From positions 1,488,001 to 1,552,000 of the forward strand of contig JAQOTA010000052.1 of the NCBI GenBank assembly GCA_029532415.1: a DNA stretch of 64,000 nt. Reading direction: 5' to 3'. A model generated the notes under the pieces. It was not told the origin of the DNA. It worked only from the letters and a program-made list of their open reading frames with translations, and did no database searches. Below, piece after piece: positions 33,101-44,660 of this stretch; within the stretch, counting starts at the first letter, position 1, and every line of letters starts with the position of its first letter. The stretch is from Marasmius tenuissimus (lineage: Eukaryota > Basidiomycota > Agaricomycetes > Agaricales > Marasmiaceae). The position numbers and the translations under genes were made by a program.

Positions 33101-35410
33101 GGCGCCGAAGACAAACGGGACGCGTTTGTCATACTTTTGGAACGTCAGATGGAAGACGCTCGGCGACGCATTGCTATCGGGGACGCCCCGGAACCAACGC
33201 AGGGGGAGAAAGATGCGTTGATTTTGGAGGAATGTGAACCTGCGCTGCCGAGTGCTGCTGCCGAACCCCCGATGCCCGAAAGCATGTCTGACTCCTTACC
33301 GGCTGTGATGTTCACCTCTGCTTCATCGACATTTCTTACATTCAAGCCGCAAAAGTCACTGCATTTCACGTTCCTTACTATCGGTTCAAGGGGGGACGTT
33401 CAACCATATATATCGCTGGCCAAAGGCCTCAAAGCCGACGGTCACCGGGTGAGAATAGCCACTCACGGAGAGTTCAAGGAGTGGATTGAATCGGTGCGTA
33501 ATAAAAGAATGGTGTTCTGTTCCAACACTCATGAGGTCTGTCTGTTTAGCACGGTATCGAATTTGGATATGTGGGAGGCGACCCTGCAGAACTCATGCGA
33601 ATCTGTGTCGAGAACGGTACCTTTACCGTAGCCTTCCTCAAAGAGGGTCTCCTCAAGGTACCGTAACGGTTCTCAGTCACTTTTGCACCCGGCTGATCAT
33701 GTACCAGTTCCGAGGCTGGTTAGATGACCTCCTGAAGACCTCCTGGGAGGCATGTCAAGGGACCGACGTTCTTGTCGAAAGTCCCAGCGCCATGGGTGGT
33801 TATCACATCGCCGAGGCGTTAGGCATCCCGTACTTCAGAGCTTTCACGATGACTTGGACTCGAACTAGGTATGGCATTGATCTACAGCGGCTAAAACAAT
33901 ATTGACTGAGGCATCATAGGGCTTATCCGCATGCATTCGCTGTACCGGAGCGAAAGGTGCGTTGTGGGTTTGGTGCATACCGTTCGACATTACACTCATT
34001 GTTTTCGCGTAGATGGGCGGTGGTTATAACTACATGGCAAGTTGCACCAGTTGCACCTCCACTCTCCAGTCGCTGATGGAAGAATCCAGTCCTATGTCAT
34101 GTTCGACCAGGTTTTCTGGCGTGCCATCTCTGGCCAGATCAACCGTTGGCGTAGAAATGTCTTACAGCTCGGCAGTACGAGTCTTGATAAGATGGAGCCT
34201 CACAAGATACCTTTTCTTTACAACTTTAGTCCTCACGTAGTTCCGCCGCCATTGGACTGGCCTGAATGGATCCGTGTAACAGGTACCGTCATTCGACTAC
34301 CCTCGTGGGTGCTTCAAGTCTGATCGTTTCTTTACTACTCAGGGTACTGGTTCCTCGATGATGCCGATGTCAGTTCCAAGAAATGGACACCTCCCGCGGA
34401 TCTCCTCGAGTTTATCGACAACTCGCGAAAGCAAGGGAAAAAGGTGGTTTACATTGGCTTCGGAAGCATAGTTGTTTCGGACCCCCGATCCATGACACGA
34501 TGCGTGATCGATGCGATTGTGCAAAGCGGCGTGCATGCTATTCTGTCGAAAGGATGGTCCGATCGTCTACATGTCAAAGCGTCCGACGCTTCTGAACCGG
34601 AAGAACCTTTACCCAAGCAGATCTACCCGATCTCGTCTATTCCGCACGACTGGCTCTTCCAACGCATAGATGCTGCGTGTCATCACGGAGGGGCTGGGAC
34701 CACAGGTGCCAGTCTCAGAGGTAAGTCACTTTGAGGATTATGTGCGCCTATACTAAACCCACCTTGCCAGCTGGTATACCGACCATAATCAAGCCTTTCT
34801 TTGGCGATCAGTTCTTCTGGGCAGACCGTGTAGAAGCGCTTGGTGTTGGGACAGGCGTACGGAAACTTACGGTTGAATCTTTGGCAGAGGCTCTCCTCAG
34901 CGCCACTACGGATACCAAGCAAATAGACAGGGCCAGAATATTGGGCGAAGAAATCCGCGCTGTAAGTCAAAACATAGAAGTATGGTTAACCTCATTTGCT
35001 TAACTATAACACAGGAGAATGGTGTCGCCACGGCTATTGAATCCATCTACCGTGATCTAGAATACGCTAAATCCCTTATCAAGAAGAACGTCTCCGACAC
35101 GGACGACGAGCTTAGTAGTGAAGAGGAAGAGGACGGTACCATTCGCCACAGGCGACGTTCTTCTCGACCTACTTCGTCTGGTTACAGCTCCAGTGGTTCT
35201 GTCCGAGGCGATGGGGCTCCGAGCGAAGATTGGAGTGTTATATCTGACCAAGACGACCGGAGGTCCTCACTCGGTAGTGAAGGAAGACGCCCCTCTACAT
35301 CAGACCGTACGAAACGTACCAGCATTGCGGCTGCAATGCTATCTGTTCTTCCGGACTCCTTCCCCGGCTCTCCACGCCGTCGTACTGTCTCTACAGGTTC
35401 TCGACATTAA
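30133..35410 (+). CDS. ATG26: Sterol 3-beta-glucosyltransferase (Atg26/Ugt51 type), GRAM-PH-GRAM-GT
   Basis: Atg26/Ugt51 transfers glucose from UDP-glucose to ergosterol; in some fungi it is needed for pexophagy. The start at 30133 gives [14 protein letters not shown] disordered, phospho-site-like N-terminal third is followed by the first GRAM part ([16 protein letters not shown], then [17 protein letters not shown]), a PH domain ([20 protein letters not shown] to EEWVKAIRK), a Ser/Thr-rich linker, the second GRAM ([42 protein letters not shown]) and the GT28 domain. The GT part begins [19 protein letters not shown] and contains [11 protein letters not shown] and [13 protein letters not shown] (nucleotide binding), then [17 protein letters not shown]. 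The stop is at 35408-35410. Roughly fifteen exons are needed. All domains of the family are present in the usual order, so it should be functional. Confidence 0.93.
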
Positions 35411-35522
35411 TGGTTATCTTTAACGGATGTATCTTTTGGTTACGATTTGTGTAGAATTTGTGTTACTACTACTTGTACTTACATGCTCCTCTCCTGACAA
35501 TCCGCTACATAATAGCTTACAG
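35411..35522. other. Convergent spacer after the sterol glucosyltransferase
   Basis: A 112-base spacer between two facing stop codons, AT-rich, with room only for the two 3' UTR ends. Confidence 0.4.
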
Positions 35523-37157
35523 TTACATAGAGTTTTCCTTTTCATAATGGTCGTCAAACACGCGTTTGCTGAATTGCCCAAAGGTCACCGTTGGTGAAAG
35601 TAACTGGTCCGTGTCTGGCTGCATGAAGAAAGCGAAAGTTTCTCTCGAGATGTTACGACCGTCTGGGGACACTCCCACTCGCACACAATGAGGAGTTGCT
35701 CTCAGCTTGCCTCCAGTTGCAATTTCAAGGGCCTCTCCAGTCTGATGCAGGGAATTAGGATGGATGCTAACGTCCTTATGATGATCGGACTTACTTGGAA
35801 CGCAAGACAGTCCATGGGAATGGAGACTTTAGTCAATTTTCCGCCTCTTGTGCGAATGAACAACCCCGAATCCGAGGAAGGAGACGAGACTACGACGGGA
35901 TCTGGGCTATTTTCTTCTGTCCGGAGATACATTGCCTATAAATGAGATGCGTCAGGGCAAGATGGATGCCGATAGCGCTGACCACACCAACCGAGCACAA
36001 GCCCGTGAGGACGGAATGGTCCAGGTGGAAACCACACCAGCTATCCACCGGTTCGTCTTCCGTTTTCAGAACATCTTCGGGCGCGGGGAAATAGTGCAAC
36101 AAACGAGCTTTGCTGGTTTGACTTCCTTCGATCAGTTTCGGCAAAGAAACAGAAGCATCGGAGAGCTGTGAAAGTGCTTTAGGTTTGTAAGATACCACTG
36201 CCCTCTCGACCAATGCATAAATAACGATACCGAATGGTTGGCAGGCGGTGGCGAGCTCACATCCAACTTTGAATATGAACCTGTTGAACAATCCTCGCTG
36301 GTTAGAGAAGAAGATGTGCAAGTACGAGAGAGTATCTTACTTTCCCAAATTCTTGAATGCTTCCTCGAATCCCTCAACTCCTTTTTCGTCCTTGGCCGGC
36401 CCTTCGATCAAGTATGAGAACGAGTAGTTACCGGTTCCAGTGAGAGAACACCCACATATGTTGGCACCATAGTATTCGGGATAGTTGGATCGGTCCTCTT
36501 CCGAAACTTTTGGGACGTCAACAACAGGGTTTGCGTAGTAGGAACCTTTGAGTGTATCTGAGGTCGACCAGGAACTCTATTCATTAATGTGCTTGAAAAT
36601 ACGGGCTGAAAACGACCATTACCAGGCTTTCCGTTCATTATTTCCTAGCAAATGCATATCCTTCAGCACTTTGTTTTCCCATCATATTGCAACCACCTGC
36701 CTTGCCATGAGACCATCCGAAGCTATCAATCCAAGTCAGATACAATGTTCAGGTCTCGCAAATAATGATGGAACGCGCCTGTAGCGACTGCTAGGATCCG
36801 TGTACCGTTCTCTCACATCTTCCGGCAAGGTTGCAAAACGGTACGCGAGCCTCAGGAGCCTTTCTCTGTACTGAGCGTAGGTGGGTGGAAGATCGCGGAC
36901 CACGATAATTCCCAAACAATCTGGATTGGATCCAAAAGCGGCCTCTATGGCACCGGCACAGATGAGTTGCACTCATTATATCGACCATTGAGCGAACACA
37001 CCTATGGAAGCTCCCAGAGATAGAGGGTTGGAGACCAGATCAGAGTAAGAAATCCAGACAGCTCCTTCTGGCGTGTACTGGTATGGAGCATCAGCCAGTT
37101 ATACGAGTCAAGTTTGCCTTGGGAAATATGAAACCCACGTTCACAGCTGTAGTCATG
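35523..37157 (-). CDS. Non-heme Fe(II)/2-oxoglutarate oxygenase-like protein (clavaminate synthase-like)
   Basis: Members of this fungal family have the jelly-roll fold of 2-oxoglutarate oxygenases; the substrate is unknown. The first exon is only 18 bases (ATG at 37157, MTTAVN). The next reads YTPEGAVWISYSDLVSNPLS, then GIIVVRDLPPTYAQYRERLL and YRFATLPEDVRERYTD. After more exons comes SWCGFHLDHSVLTGLC, where HLD is the HxD iron pair. Then GLFIRTRGGKL follows, and TPHCVRVGVSPDGRNISRET holds the distal His and an Arg at the 2-oxoglutarate position. The end is RETFAFFMQPD to YEKENSM with TAA at 35523-35525. The iron ligands look complete. There is no biosynthetic cluster around it, so a housekeeping role is as likely as secondary metabolism. 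Confidence 0.78.
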
Positions 37158-37409
37158 ATAGCGGAAATAAAGACGGTGGTGAATGGAAGAAAAAAGCGAT
37201 AAAGCAACCCTACTCAGATACTGAATGTGATTTTCTAGCATGGCAATCCTCCACATGTACAATCTTGGTTCATCACAATAAGCTGTCAAATTACAAATTA
37301 CATCCCGAAAACGAACTGATGATAAAAGTATGTAGATGCACATTCGACTCTAGTCCGGTGAAACTTGGGAAAGGTTCTAAAAGAGCCCTCCACTATAGCG
37401 TGAATTGCC
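37158..37409. promoter_or_regulatory. Spacer between RIC1 end and oxygenase start
   Basis: 252 bases with both flanking genes on the minus strand; it should contain the RIC1 3' end and the oxygenase promoter. A long minus-strand frame through it reaches past the oxygenase start but has no homologous-looking content. Confidence 0.35.
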
Positions 37410-40400
37410 TCATGCCACTGCAGTCCGAAGCTCTCCATTAGCCGTATCGATGTTTACAGTATCTCCGACGTCGTGCAGCTTGGTCTCGGCGAGTGCATCT
37501 CGAAGAGCCATTCCAGACTCGTCAATCGACCGTAGGAACCGCATAAGCTCGCGGCACAGCTGCCAATCTTTCGCGTTGATCGCACTGTTCAAAAGGCGGA
37601 CCGCGTCCACATTGTTCTCGTCCAACTGCTCCATGTTGTGGAGAACAAGAAGATATGATCCGGCGGTTTTGAGCCGTCCGGAGGACAGGCACGTCTACAA
37701 ATGCGGGTAACTGAGAACGTGTCGTGTGAGCACACTGGAAGAAAAACTCACCTCGAACAACGATTTAGGATTCCCGACAATGCTAAAGAGACGCGGCCAT
37801 CGCGTCGTTTCCGTTTTCCGCGCGCAACCCACCACTACATCGAGCGCGACGTCGAAGTGGTCGAGAAATTCGACCACTGTAGAGAGCAATGCATTAGCAT
37901 TGTCCGTTTCGTCGCCTGAGTTACACTCCAGCTCGACGACCGTGTGCAGCAGGACCTCCAAAGCATGTGAGAAATAGACAAGGGGCTGGTAGTTGATGGC
38001 GAAGGATACGGCTTCCTTGAGTTGGCTTGATTCCAGATGGTATCGAAGGAGGAAGTGCAAGAACAGTTGTGACTGGGAAGCGGGTGAGATGGAAGCTCGG
38101 CATGTTTTATGGACATGTGGCTTACACTGGTGCCATGTCTGAACATCGCAAAGGAGAGGTTCGAACGCGTCGCAACTTCATGCTCTGCACCGATTATGAT
38201 ACCCTTGTCCATCAGAACAGCTGCGGACAGACCTCAGAAAGCGAGCAAAGAAGGAGCTAGATAGACGCACACAAAGGGTAGAACTCCAGTGGTATCGCCA
38301 CGCTCTCCTTCACACTGACATGGTCTCCAGTCGAGGGCTGATCCATGGTAAGCGCGTTGAGCCACACCCGCATTGTTTTACCATCGAATCCCCACAGGGA
38401 GTTTTCAAGTGCACGGATGCCCCTCAAATGGATCCAGCAAAATTCGATGTGTTCAGCGAATATCTGCATGTCGTATCGAACCTCCTGATCTGCAGACTAT
38501 CCATGGGCCATCAGGACTCGCTTCGCTCGTTGAGAAGAAACCGGCACGAACCTTTCGAGGACGGAGGAGAACGAGTTGGCCTCCAACAACCATCAGTACG
38601 GTGGCGACCGTCAAGTCGTCGACGGGGTCTCCGAGCTGCTTTTGCGCCGTCGGGACCATCCAACTCAGCATTCTGACTGCACCAGGTGCTGCGATAACAC
38701 CTTCGAAGGAGATGCTCCCACATAGATGTAGCTTGATCGTTTCAGCGGTTGGAACGATAAGGTAGTGGTGCAAAGTATTATCAGCAGTGTAGACCAGCAA
38801 TGAGTTATCGACCAGAGACGTTATGACCACAGGTGATGATAGGACCTCGCGATGAAGCACATTTTGGTTGCTCAAGTCGAGATCGCGAGAGTAGAGCCGG
38901 ATCTGTTCGGGAAGTTGAATATAGAGAAATAATCATGCGAAGCACATGAGATGACCTGATAGGATTTGGCAACTTCAACGGCAGCAATGAGGACGTGGTG
39001 GAACCAGAGAATCCCTCCTCGAACTGAGAATGCTTTTTCTTGCACCTCATCCGCGAACACCTTCCACCGCCCAGAGCTAGCACTATAATGTACCAGCCCC
39101 CATCGACCAGCGATAGCTATCAGCCGTCCGTCGCTACTTATTGACGAGTACCGAATTGGCCAGTTCGTTGACAAATAGCTTTGGGGTATCTTAAATAGAG
39201 TGTTCAGCGACACACAAATGACCAAAATTGAGGCAAAAGTCACCTTTATATGCTGCCAGACGTCGGACTCTGGATTTATAATGCTCATATCTGGTTGGTC
39301 AGCACCACGGTACACCAGAGCCCGATCGTCCATCTGTAGGAAGGCGTAGCGTGTGTTATCCTATCGAGAAACGGTCAGATACTAGGCAATGATAAAAAGG
39401 GAAAGAAACAACGGGTGTATGCTGGCCAGTTATTGCGCTCTTAGCAAAGGGTATTATGAAGATTTGGCCCTCGACCGCTGCGACGCAAAGAGATTCACTA
39501 CTAATTGACCAATAAGATAGCGTTCCACTCACTCATAGACAGCGGATTGGGTTGAGCGAGGGCGATGAGCTCAAAGTTTCCTGGAGCCCAGAACTGGACT
39601 TGATCAAAGATCATTCACTTCAAGAGACAGAGGGACCTACGAGACTTTGGACGCCATGCATGAATAGATCCTGGAATCTGTCGAACTTTAGTCAGATCTG
39701 CAAACGATAGAGGACCCACGATCCACCGACTTTTTCAGGTCAACGTGTTCGTCAACACCAAACGCAGAGACAAGACACCGTCCACCCGAAGTAAAGATCC
39801 CCCAGCCATGTTGCCACCCAACGGCAAGCACGTTGCCATCCGCACTCCATTCCATCGAGCACACAGCCCCGGACTTCTTGTTGGGAGCTATCGGTATCGG
39901 TATTGTACGCGACGGGGGTACCGTGCCCTCCTGCGAGGGAAAGTTTGTGAAAGCAATCTCGCCTCTGTTCCAATCGTTTGATTAGCTTACGGAGAATGAA
40001 CATAGGAAAACCTCAAATCATTCCGTACCCCAACATCCCAACGGCTATCAAAGAAAACTTGCCATTGATAGAGATCGCTACAGCCTTCCGGGGTTCGACG
40101 TACACTGGTCTGTTACGTTCATGTAGTGGTTCGTCGGGGTCAATCCGACGCTGTTTCTGGACCCATCTCGGAGTTTCAAAGTCGTGTATGCAAGTTCCCT
40201 GCCATGTACTTTCCGCGTCTTGAAGGTCCTGAGAGGTATCTGCCTATGATGCCAGTCAGCAAATCAAACGCTTTGAAGATTTGTGAACGAAATTCCAACC
40301 TGCTCGTCTGCGAATTGCGCAGGGTCGAGTTGATCTACATCCTCGTTTTCAGCCAAGTGGACGATGTATGCACGACCATCCGACGTGATCCACGTCTCCA

Positions 40401-41308
40401 CTCCGGTTGACTTTGATACTCCTAGCTTTGTTACTACGACTGAAACGACGAGGATGAGAAGAATGAAAGCTTCGTGTTCAATGGAAATCTCAGACCTTCA
40501 GAGTCTATCAACCATTCGAACTCCTGTTCATTGAGGACCCAATTATCATACTTGCTAAAAAGTCTTCGCGGATGTGTCTCTTCATTGTCGGAAGGATCTG
40601 GGATGTCTTCTTCATCGTCATCGGAAGGCCATGGAATGCGTTGAACAGCAGGGGGTAACGCGGTCGAGAAGAGAATGAAATCGTTGCGCGGGGACAGACT
40701 ATGCAGATACAGCCGTTGGAAGAGATCATCCAAACAAATATAGCTCGCGTACACACCTCACAAGGTTCCCTTCTATCCGAATCACACCCTCGAAATGTAA
40801 ATGAACGCCAGTCAGCGGGAAGCCCTCGCCTGGGCCTGGGAGGAAGTTCTTCTGGGTAGGTGAGGTAGGTTGTTGGAACTGGTACACGGCTTCATCGGAA
40901 TGGTAGGACACGTTCACAAGGACAAGGAAAGATTCTGTGGTCTGAGGATATAATCAGAACATCGTCAATTCCAACAAGTCAACCGACGCGCCTGAATTAC
41001 AATTCGACGACCATCTGGCGACCAATACGGCCGCTTGTTTTCACCATGGTCGATAATAGAAGCAGGAGTGCGTGATAGGAAAGCTAGAAGTGCTGGAGGC
41101 TATGCTAGCCGTTAATGGGGTACGCCAGCATGGTGCAGCTAGATAGACCACGTACTCTTACACGCCAAACTGACAATCCATTTCGTGTGATCGCACAGAA
41201 CAATGATTTGCGTGGACTCGGGGAGATTGCGAGAGTTGGTTCCGGTGGAATATTTGGAAGGGCTGGAACGGTCGACAGACGTCTCGCTGTTGCGGTCGGG
41301 AAATACAT
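37410..41308 (-). CDS. RIC1: Ric1-like subunit of the Ypt6/Rab6 exchange factor
   Basis: Ric1 with Rgp1 is the guanine nucleotide exchange factor for Ypt6/Rab6 in endosome-to-Golgi traffic. The start at 41308 gives MYFPTATARRLSTVP, then SLFCAITRNGLSVWRVR, the first blade of the N-terminal propeller. Further exons give IIDHGENKRPYWSPDGRRIV, FILFSTALPPAVQRIPW, YLSTNWPIRYSSISSDGRLI and GRWGLVHYSASSGRWKVF, hallmarks of Ric1. The C-terminal Ric1 domain follows: FLHFLLRYHLESSQLKEAV, YFSHALEVLLHTVVELE, WPRLFSIVGNPKSLFE, LKTAGSYLLVLHNMEQLDE and WQLCRELMRFLRSIDESG. The stop is TGA at 37410-37412. About a dozen exons are joined. The family match is clear, although some joins in the middle were not checked base by base. 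Confidence 0.9.
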
Positions 41309-41663
41309 TGCAGGATTGACCTCTCGGCTACAGGGACTTCGAGTAGCTTCGAGTGTAATACAGAAGAGATTTCACTTGGGTGACTGGTATTCAGAGGTTG
41401 TCATCTTGAATTGTGGTGACGGTGCAGGGATGAGATTCAAGACGCGCTTCAACTTGAAGCGAGTTCCAGCGTCCCGCGCATGATCTCAGTCAGCTTGGGC
41501 CGGAATTTGCGACAGAGGGCAGTCCATGAGCTACTATTTAACGAGTGGAGTTTCATTCGTGAATGCGAAATACTAATGATACAAAGTCGCGCGTGCAATG
41601 ATAAGGTAAAGCAAAGAAAACCGGGGGTACAAGTACACAGAAAGCTACTGGGGAATCCGAGAG
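41309..41663. promoter_or_regulatory. Upstream region of RIC1
   Basis: 355 bases between the RIC1 start and the stop of the PRELI gene, same direction. It presumably holds the RIC1 promoter. No recognisable element was found. Confidence 0.35.
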
Positions 41664-42479
41664 TCAGTCGCGTGGGGGATATAACCAAGACTTGACTCTG
41701 GCCCAAGGTCCGTTTGGTTTCTGACCAGAGTCTTCATGTCTGATAGGTGTGGTTTCATGCATAGAGAGCACTGAAGGAGGGGCACCGAGTGTCATAGGTT
41801 GAAGGCCCCGTTCACGAAGGAGACTGAGTATAAGCGAGACACCCTCCCGAGACTGGATTGAAGAACAGTAATGAGAAATTTGAACTCTAGTCGAATGTAC
41901 AGTCAGTCCTACTCACCCTCTGGACATGAGCTTTGAACTTGTTCAGGCCGTGTGTTTCAATGCGTTTCGTGAGCCCCCATCCGAATCCGGAGACGACCCG
42001 AGCTTCTGTGGTCTGTTGGGTACCCCTGGAGAGATAGCTGTGAGTTGTAATGCCTCCGGTGATATCATCTTTTACTCACCCTTCAGGGGTTTGTTGGAAG
42101 TATACAGACTCCTCCATCTTCAAGACCTTGGTAAACTCCAAATTCTTCGTTGTACAACGAACGGTCTTTCCCAGCGGATCAACCTCACTCTCTTCAATGA
42201 CCCATGATTCCGTTCTGGAGATGATTCCCTTTGGAGCCCAGCGTGGTAGCTGTCCTTTCTTTAAGATGAGACGGGTAGTAAGGAGCGAGCCGGAAGGTGT
42301 CAGGTCTCTGGATATGACATCGCAAGAGATGATATGCTGGGCGAACGGGTTGGGGTAGCGAAGGAAATAGGCCAAAGATACGATGGACCAAGGGTCACTG
42401 CACGAGTGTGAGGATTAGAACGACCGAAATACATAATAGACACGCACTCGTAATGGAAAGTGTGAGTGTAAAATTTCAT
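41664..42479 (-). CDS. PRELI/MSF1-domain lipid transfer protein (Ups family)
   Basis: PRELI/Ups proteins with Mdm35 carry phosphatidic acid or phosphatidylserine across the mitochondrial intermembrane space. The start at 42479 gives MKFYTHTFHYE and the next exon DPWSIVSLAYFLRYPNPFAQ, the standard opening of the family. Then VDPLGKTVRCTTKNLEF, EESVYF, and, after an intron, TQQTTEARVVSGFGWGLTKR and IETHGLNKFKAHVQR. The C-terminal tail (SREGVSLILSLLRERG to LYPPRD) ends with TGA at 41664-41666. Four exons join with phase kept. The length of about 210 residues is normal. Which subgroup (Ups1, Ups2 or Ups3) cannot be settled here, although the long C-terminal tail is noted. The gene is in tandem with RIC1. 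Confidence 0.88.
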
Positions 42480-42850
42480 GGGGAGCTAACGTCCCAGAGT
42501 TCAAGTGTTTGTGACGATTTTCGGGGGGGTATTAGAGCAACAGAGATGAGCGTGCGTAGTTATAAGATAGGCGCGTCTGGGTCAGAATGGGAAGAGAAGA
42601 AGGATGAGATTTTGGTGGGGCTGGTAAAGGCTCGACCTGTGATCGAGGTCTCATGCCCTCATGTGGGCTCCACCGGACCTTGCCGAGCGGCCATCAAAGC
42701 GATTCTATAATCCTCTAATCAATCCTACGTAAGCAAATTCTTCGCGTACGAAATTACAGTTCAATACCCGCGTCATTAGTCAGTAGGTCTACCGCGTCTC
42801 AGTAAGATTCTTAGTACTACTACTAGTACAGTACTACTAAGATCTCAGTA
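42480..42850. promoter_or_regulatory. Upstream region of the PRELI gene
   Basis: 371 bases between the PRELI start and the stop of the hydrolase gene. The last 50 bases (42810-42850) are built of AGTACT/TAGTA units, a partly palindromic stretch that overlaps the hydrolase 3' end. Nothing else stands out. Confidence 0.35.
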
Positions 42851-44361
42851 CTAATAGGTCTCGTCCCTCACTTCGCCCGTTCTGTCAATCAACACCCTCA
42901 ACCCATCGTGCGCAGGTCTCGCCCATATCTTCTCTCCTTCACCCAGCATCGATATCCCAGTCTTCTCAGCCTCTGATAGTTCCTCCGGCTGGGTCATGCC
43001 ACCCAAAACTTCCGTGATCGTTACATATTCTTCGTGGCTGACGCGGTGAGAAAACCCAACGAAATAAGACCGCACAGCACCTATCTCCCGCGCAGTAGCC
43101 ACGCTCTGATCTATTCCAAAGTGGGAGATATGCCGTTTTGTCCCCAAGCAGTCCAACACGCACACAGGCAGTCGTTTGCTATCCTTGTCGCCTCGAATGA
43201 CCGACCAGGCGGAGTCCGGTATATGAGAAACATCCGAGATGTAAACGACTTGGTCTTGAATCTTGTACCCCAAGCAGAAATACGGCTGTATGACCTTCTG
43301 GAGGTTTGGGTCGGTAGGTTTGGGCGCTCCCAATCCACTGATGTTCATTGCCTTCACCATATCGACGGGCGTAGCGTCACCACCCAGATCATTTGTTGGG
43401 GTGGGAGCGTATGCGGGACAGGGAAGGGTAGAAAAAATACGACCATGATGGACTGTATTTTCAGTAGATTAGTAAACTGTATTCACTAGCTTGCGGGGGC
43501 TAGAGCGCACCTGAGAAGGGTGTAACAAAGACTCCGGTGTCATTTATCTCGAATGGAACCCCGTCTTCTATTAAGTGATAAACGAAGTCCGGAACCTAGG
43601 ATTAGATGAGTATCAGAGAAGCCGGCAGTAAATAGCTCTATTCTCACATCACCTCCTCCCGAAGCATATTCCTTTGAAACGAGATACGGGAAGGAACGCT
43701 TCACTTCTTGGAACGTATGCTGGGACAGGTAAATATCCACATGTTGCTGTATGTTGTTGCCCAACGTCCACCCTGGACCAAACGCCTTGATTAACATCTA
43801 CGGTTCATTGCAGTCGTGGGCACCTCGTACCTCGCAAATCATCTAGTCCATTCATTGCTAACCCACAAGGTCAGCGAGGGTATCAATAACCATCACAAGG
43901 ATAGAATCATACCGTCAGCATGTGCATGTGTAAGTAGCAATGCATCTATTCGTCGGAGACCGTACTTAGGAAACCATTCCAAAGCTGCTGCTTGGAAATT
44001 TTTCCCCGCATCAATGACAATCGTTCTACGTCAAACAAGCAGGGGGGCAGAAAGGGGAGAAAGCACATGAACAAGCCATGTATCGGGTAACGATGAAAGG
44101 GCTTTCAAGAATCGAAAGTACAAAGACAGACCCGGGGACTCACACTGGCTTGCCCTCTTTATCCTTCGCCTTCATAACTGCAGATGTATTCCTCCTTATG
44201 TTCTTTTTCCCTTCTGGCGTCAGGGTGGATAAGCATGCTCTGCAGCCCTCGATATTGGGGTCATCGCGCGGTAGCGTAAGGCATCCGATGCTCGGAAGAC
44301 TTGAAGACGTGCCCGTTCCCAAGAAAATCAATTCCACAGCGTCGTCGTTTGCTGAAGACAT
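42851..44361 (-). CDS. Metallo-beta-lactamase-fold hydrolase (PhnP-like)
   Basis: Proteins of this fold use a two-metal centre to hydrolyse phosphodiesters or related bonds; the true substrate is unknown. The start at 44361 gives MSSANDDAVELIFLGTGTSS, the first strand and glycine turn of the fold. Cys residues appear in EGCRACLST. After exons across 44090-43800 the sequence reads TIVIDAGKNF and LLLTHAHADAMNGLDDLR, so the metal motif HxHxDA is present. The last exon has DHVVYISDVSHIPDSAW-like sequence, with a metal-bridging Asp (SDVSHI), VCVLDCLGTKRHISHFG and AVRSYFVGFSHRVSHEEY, supplying later His ligands. The stop is TAG at 42851-42853. The HADA rather than HADH form is typical of the PhnP side of the family. 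The metal set looks complete. Confidence 0.85.
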
Positions 44362-44660
44362 TCGCGAATAAGAGTAATCGTGTGACTGAGAGGTTAGAGA
44401 AGTCTAGCAATGCTAAGTACGAGGATGAGGTGGTGGGCAAGGGCAAAGTGAGTTGACAGGAGTCAATTACACGCGGCGGCGAAAACTTGCCCCCAAACGA
44501 TACAGCATCGATCGCGCGCGAGTAGGGCGCGTGTCCTCCGAGTACTCGCAAAGCTCATACATTGGGCAACACTTGACGACTACATAAATCATACACGCAC
44601 GGTTTGTATTTACTACTTTGTGAAAACTACAAATAAAGTCAAGATTCAGAATTCCGGAGA
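44362..44660. promoter_or_regulatory. Upstream region of the hydrolase gene
   Basis: 299 bases between the hydrolase start and the stop of the DRG2 gene, both on the minus strand. Near 44510-44525 there is a short GCGCGC-rich stretch. No other element was recognised. Confidence 0.35.

Noticed and set aside
35523..37157. Secondary-metabolite cluster around the oxygenase
   Set aside because: Neighbours are Ric1 and a sterol glucosyltransferase; no synthase, transporter or pathway regulator is present.
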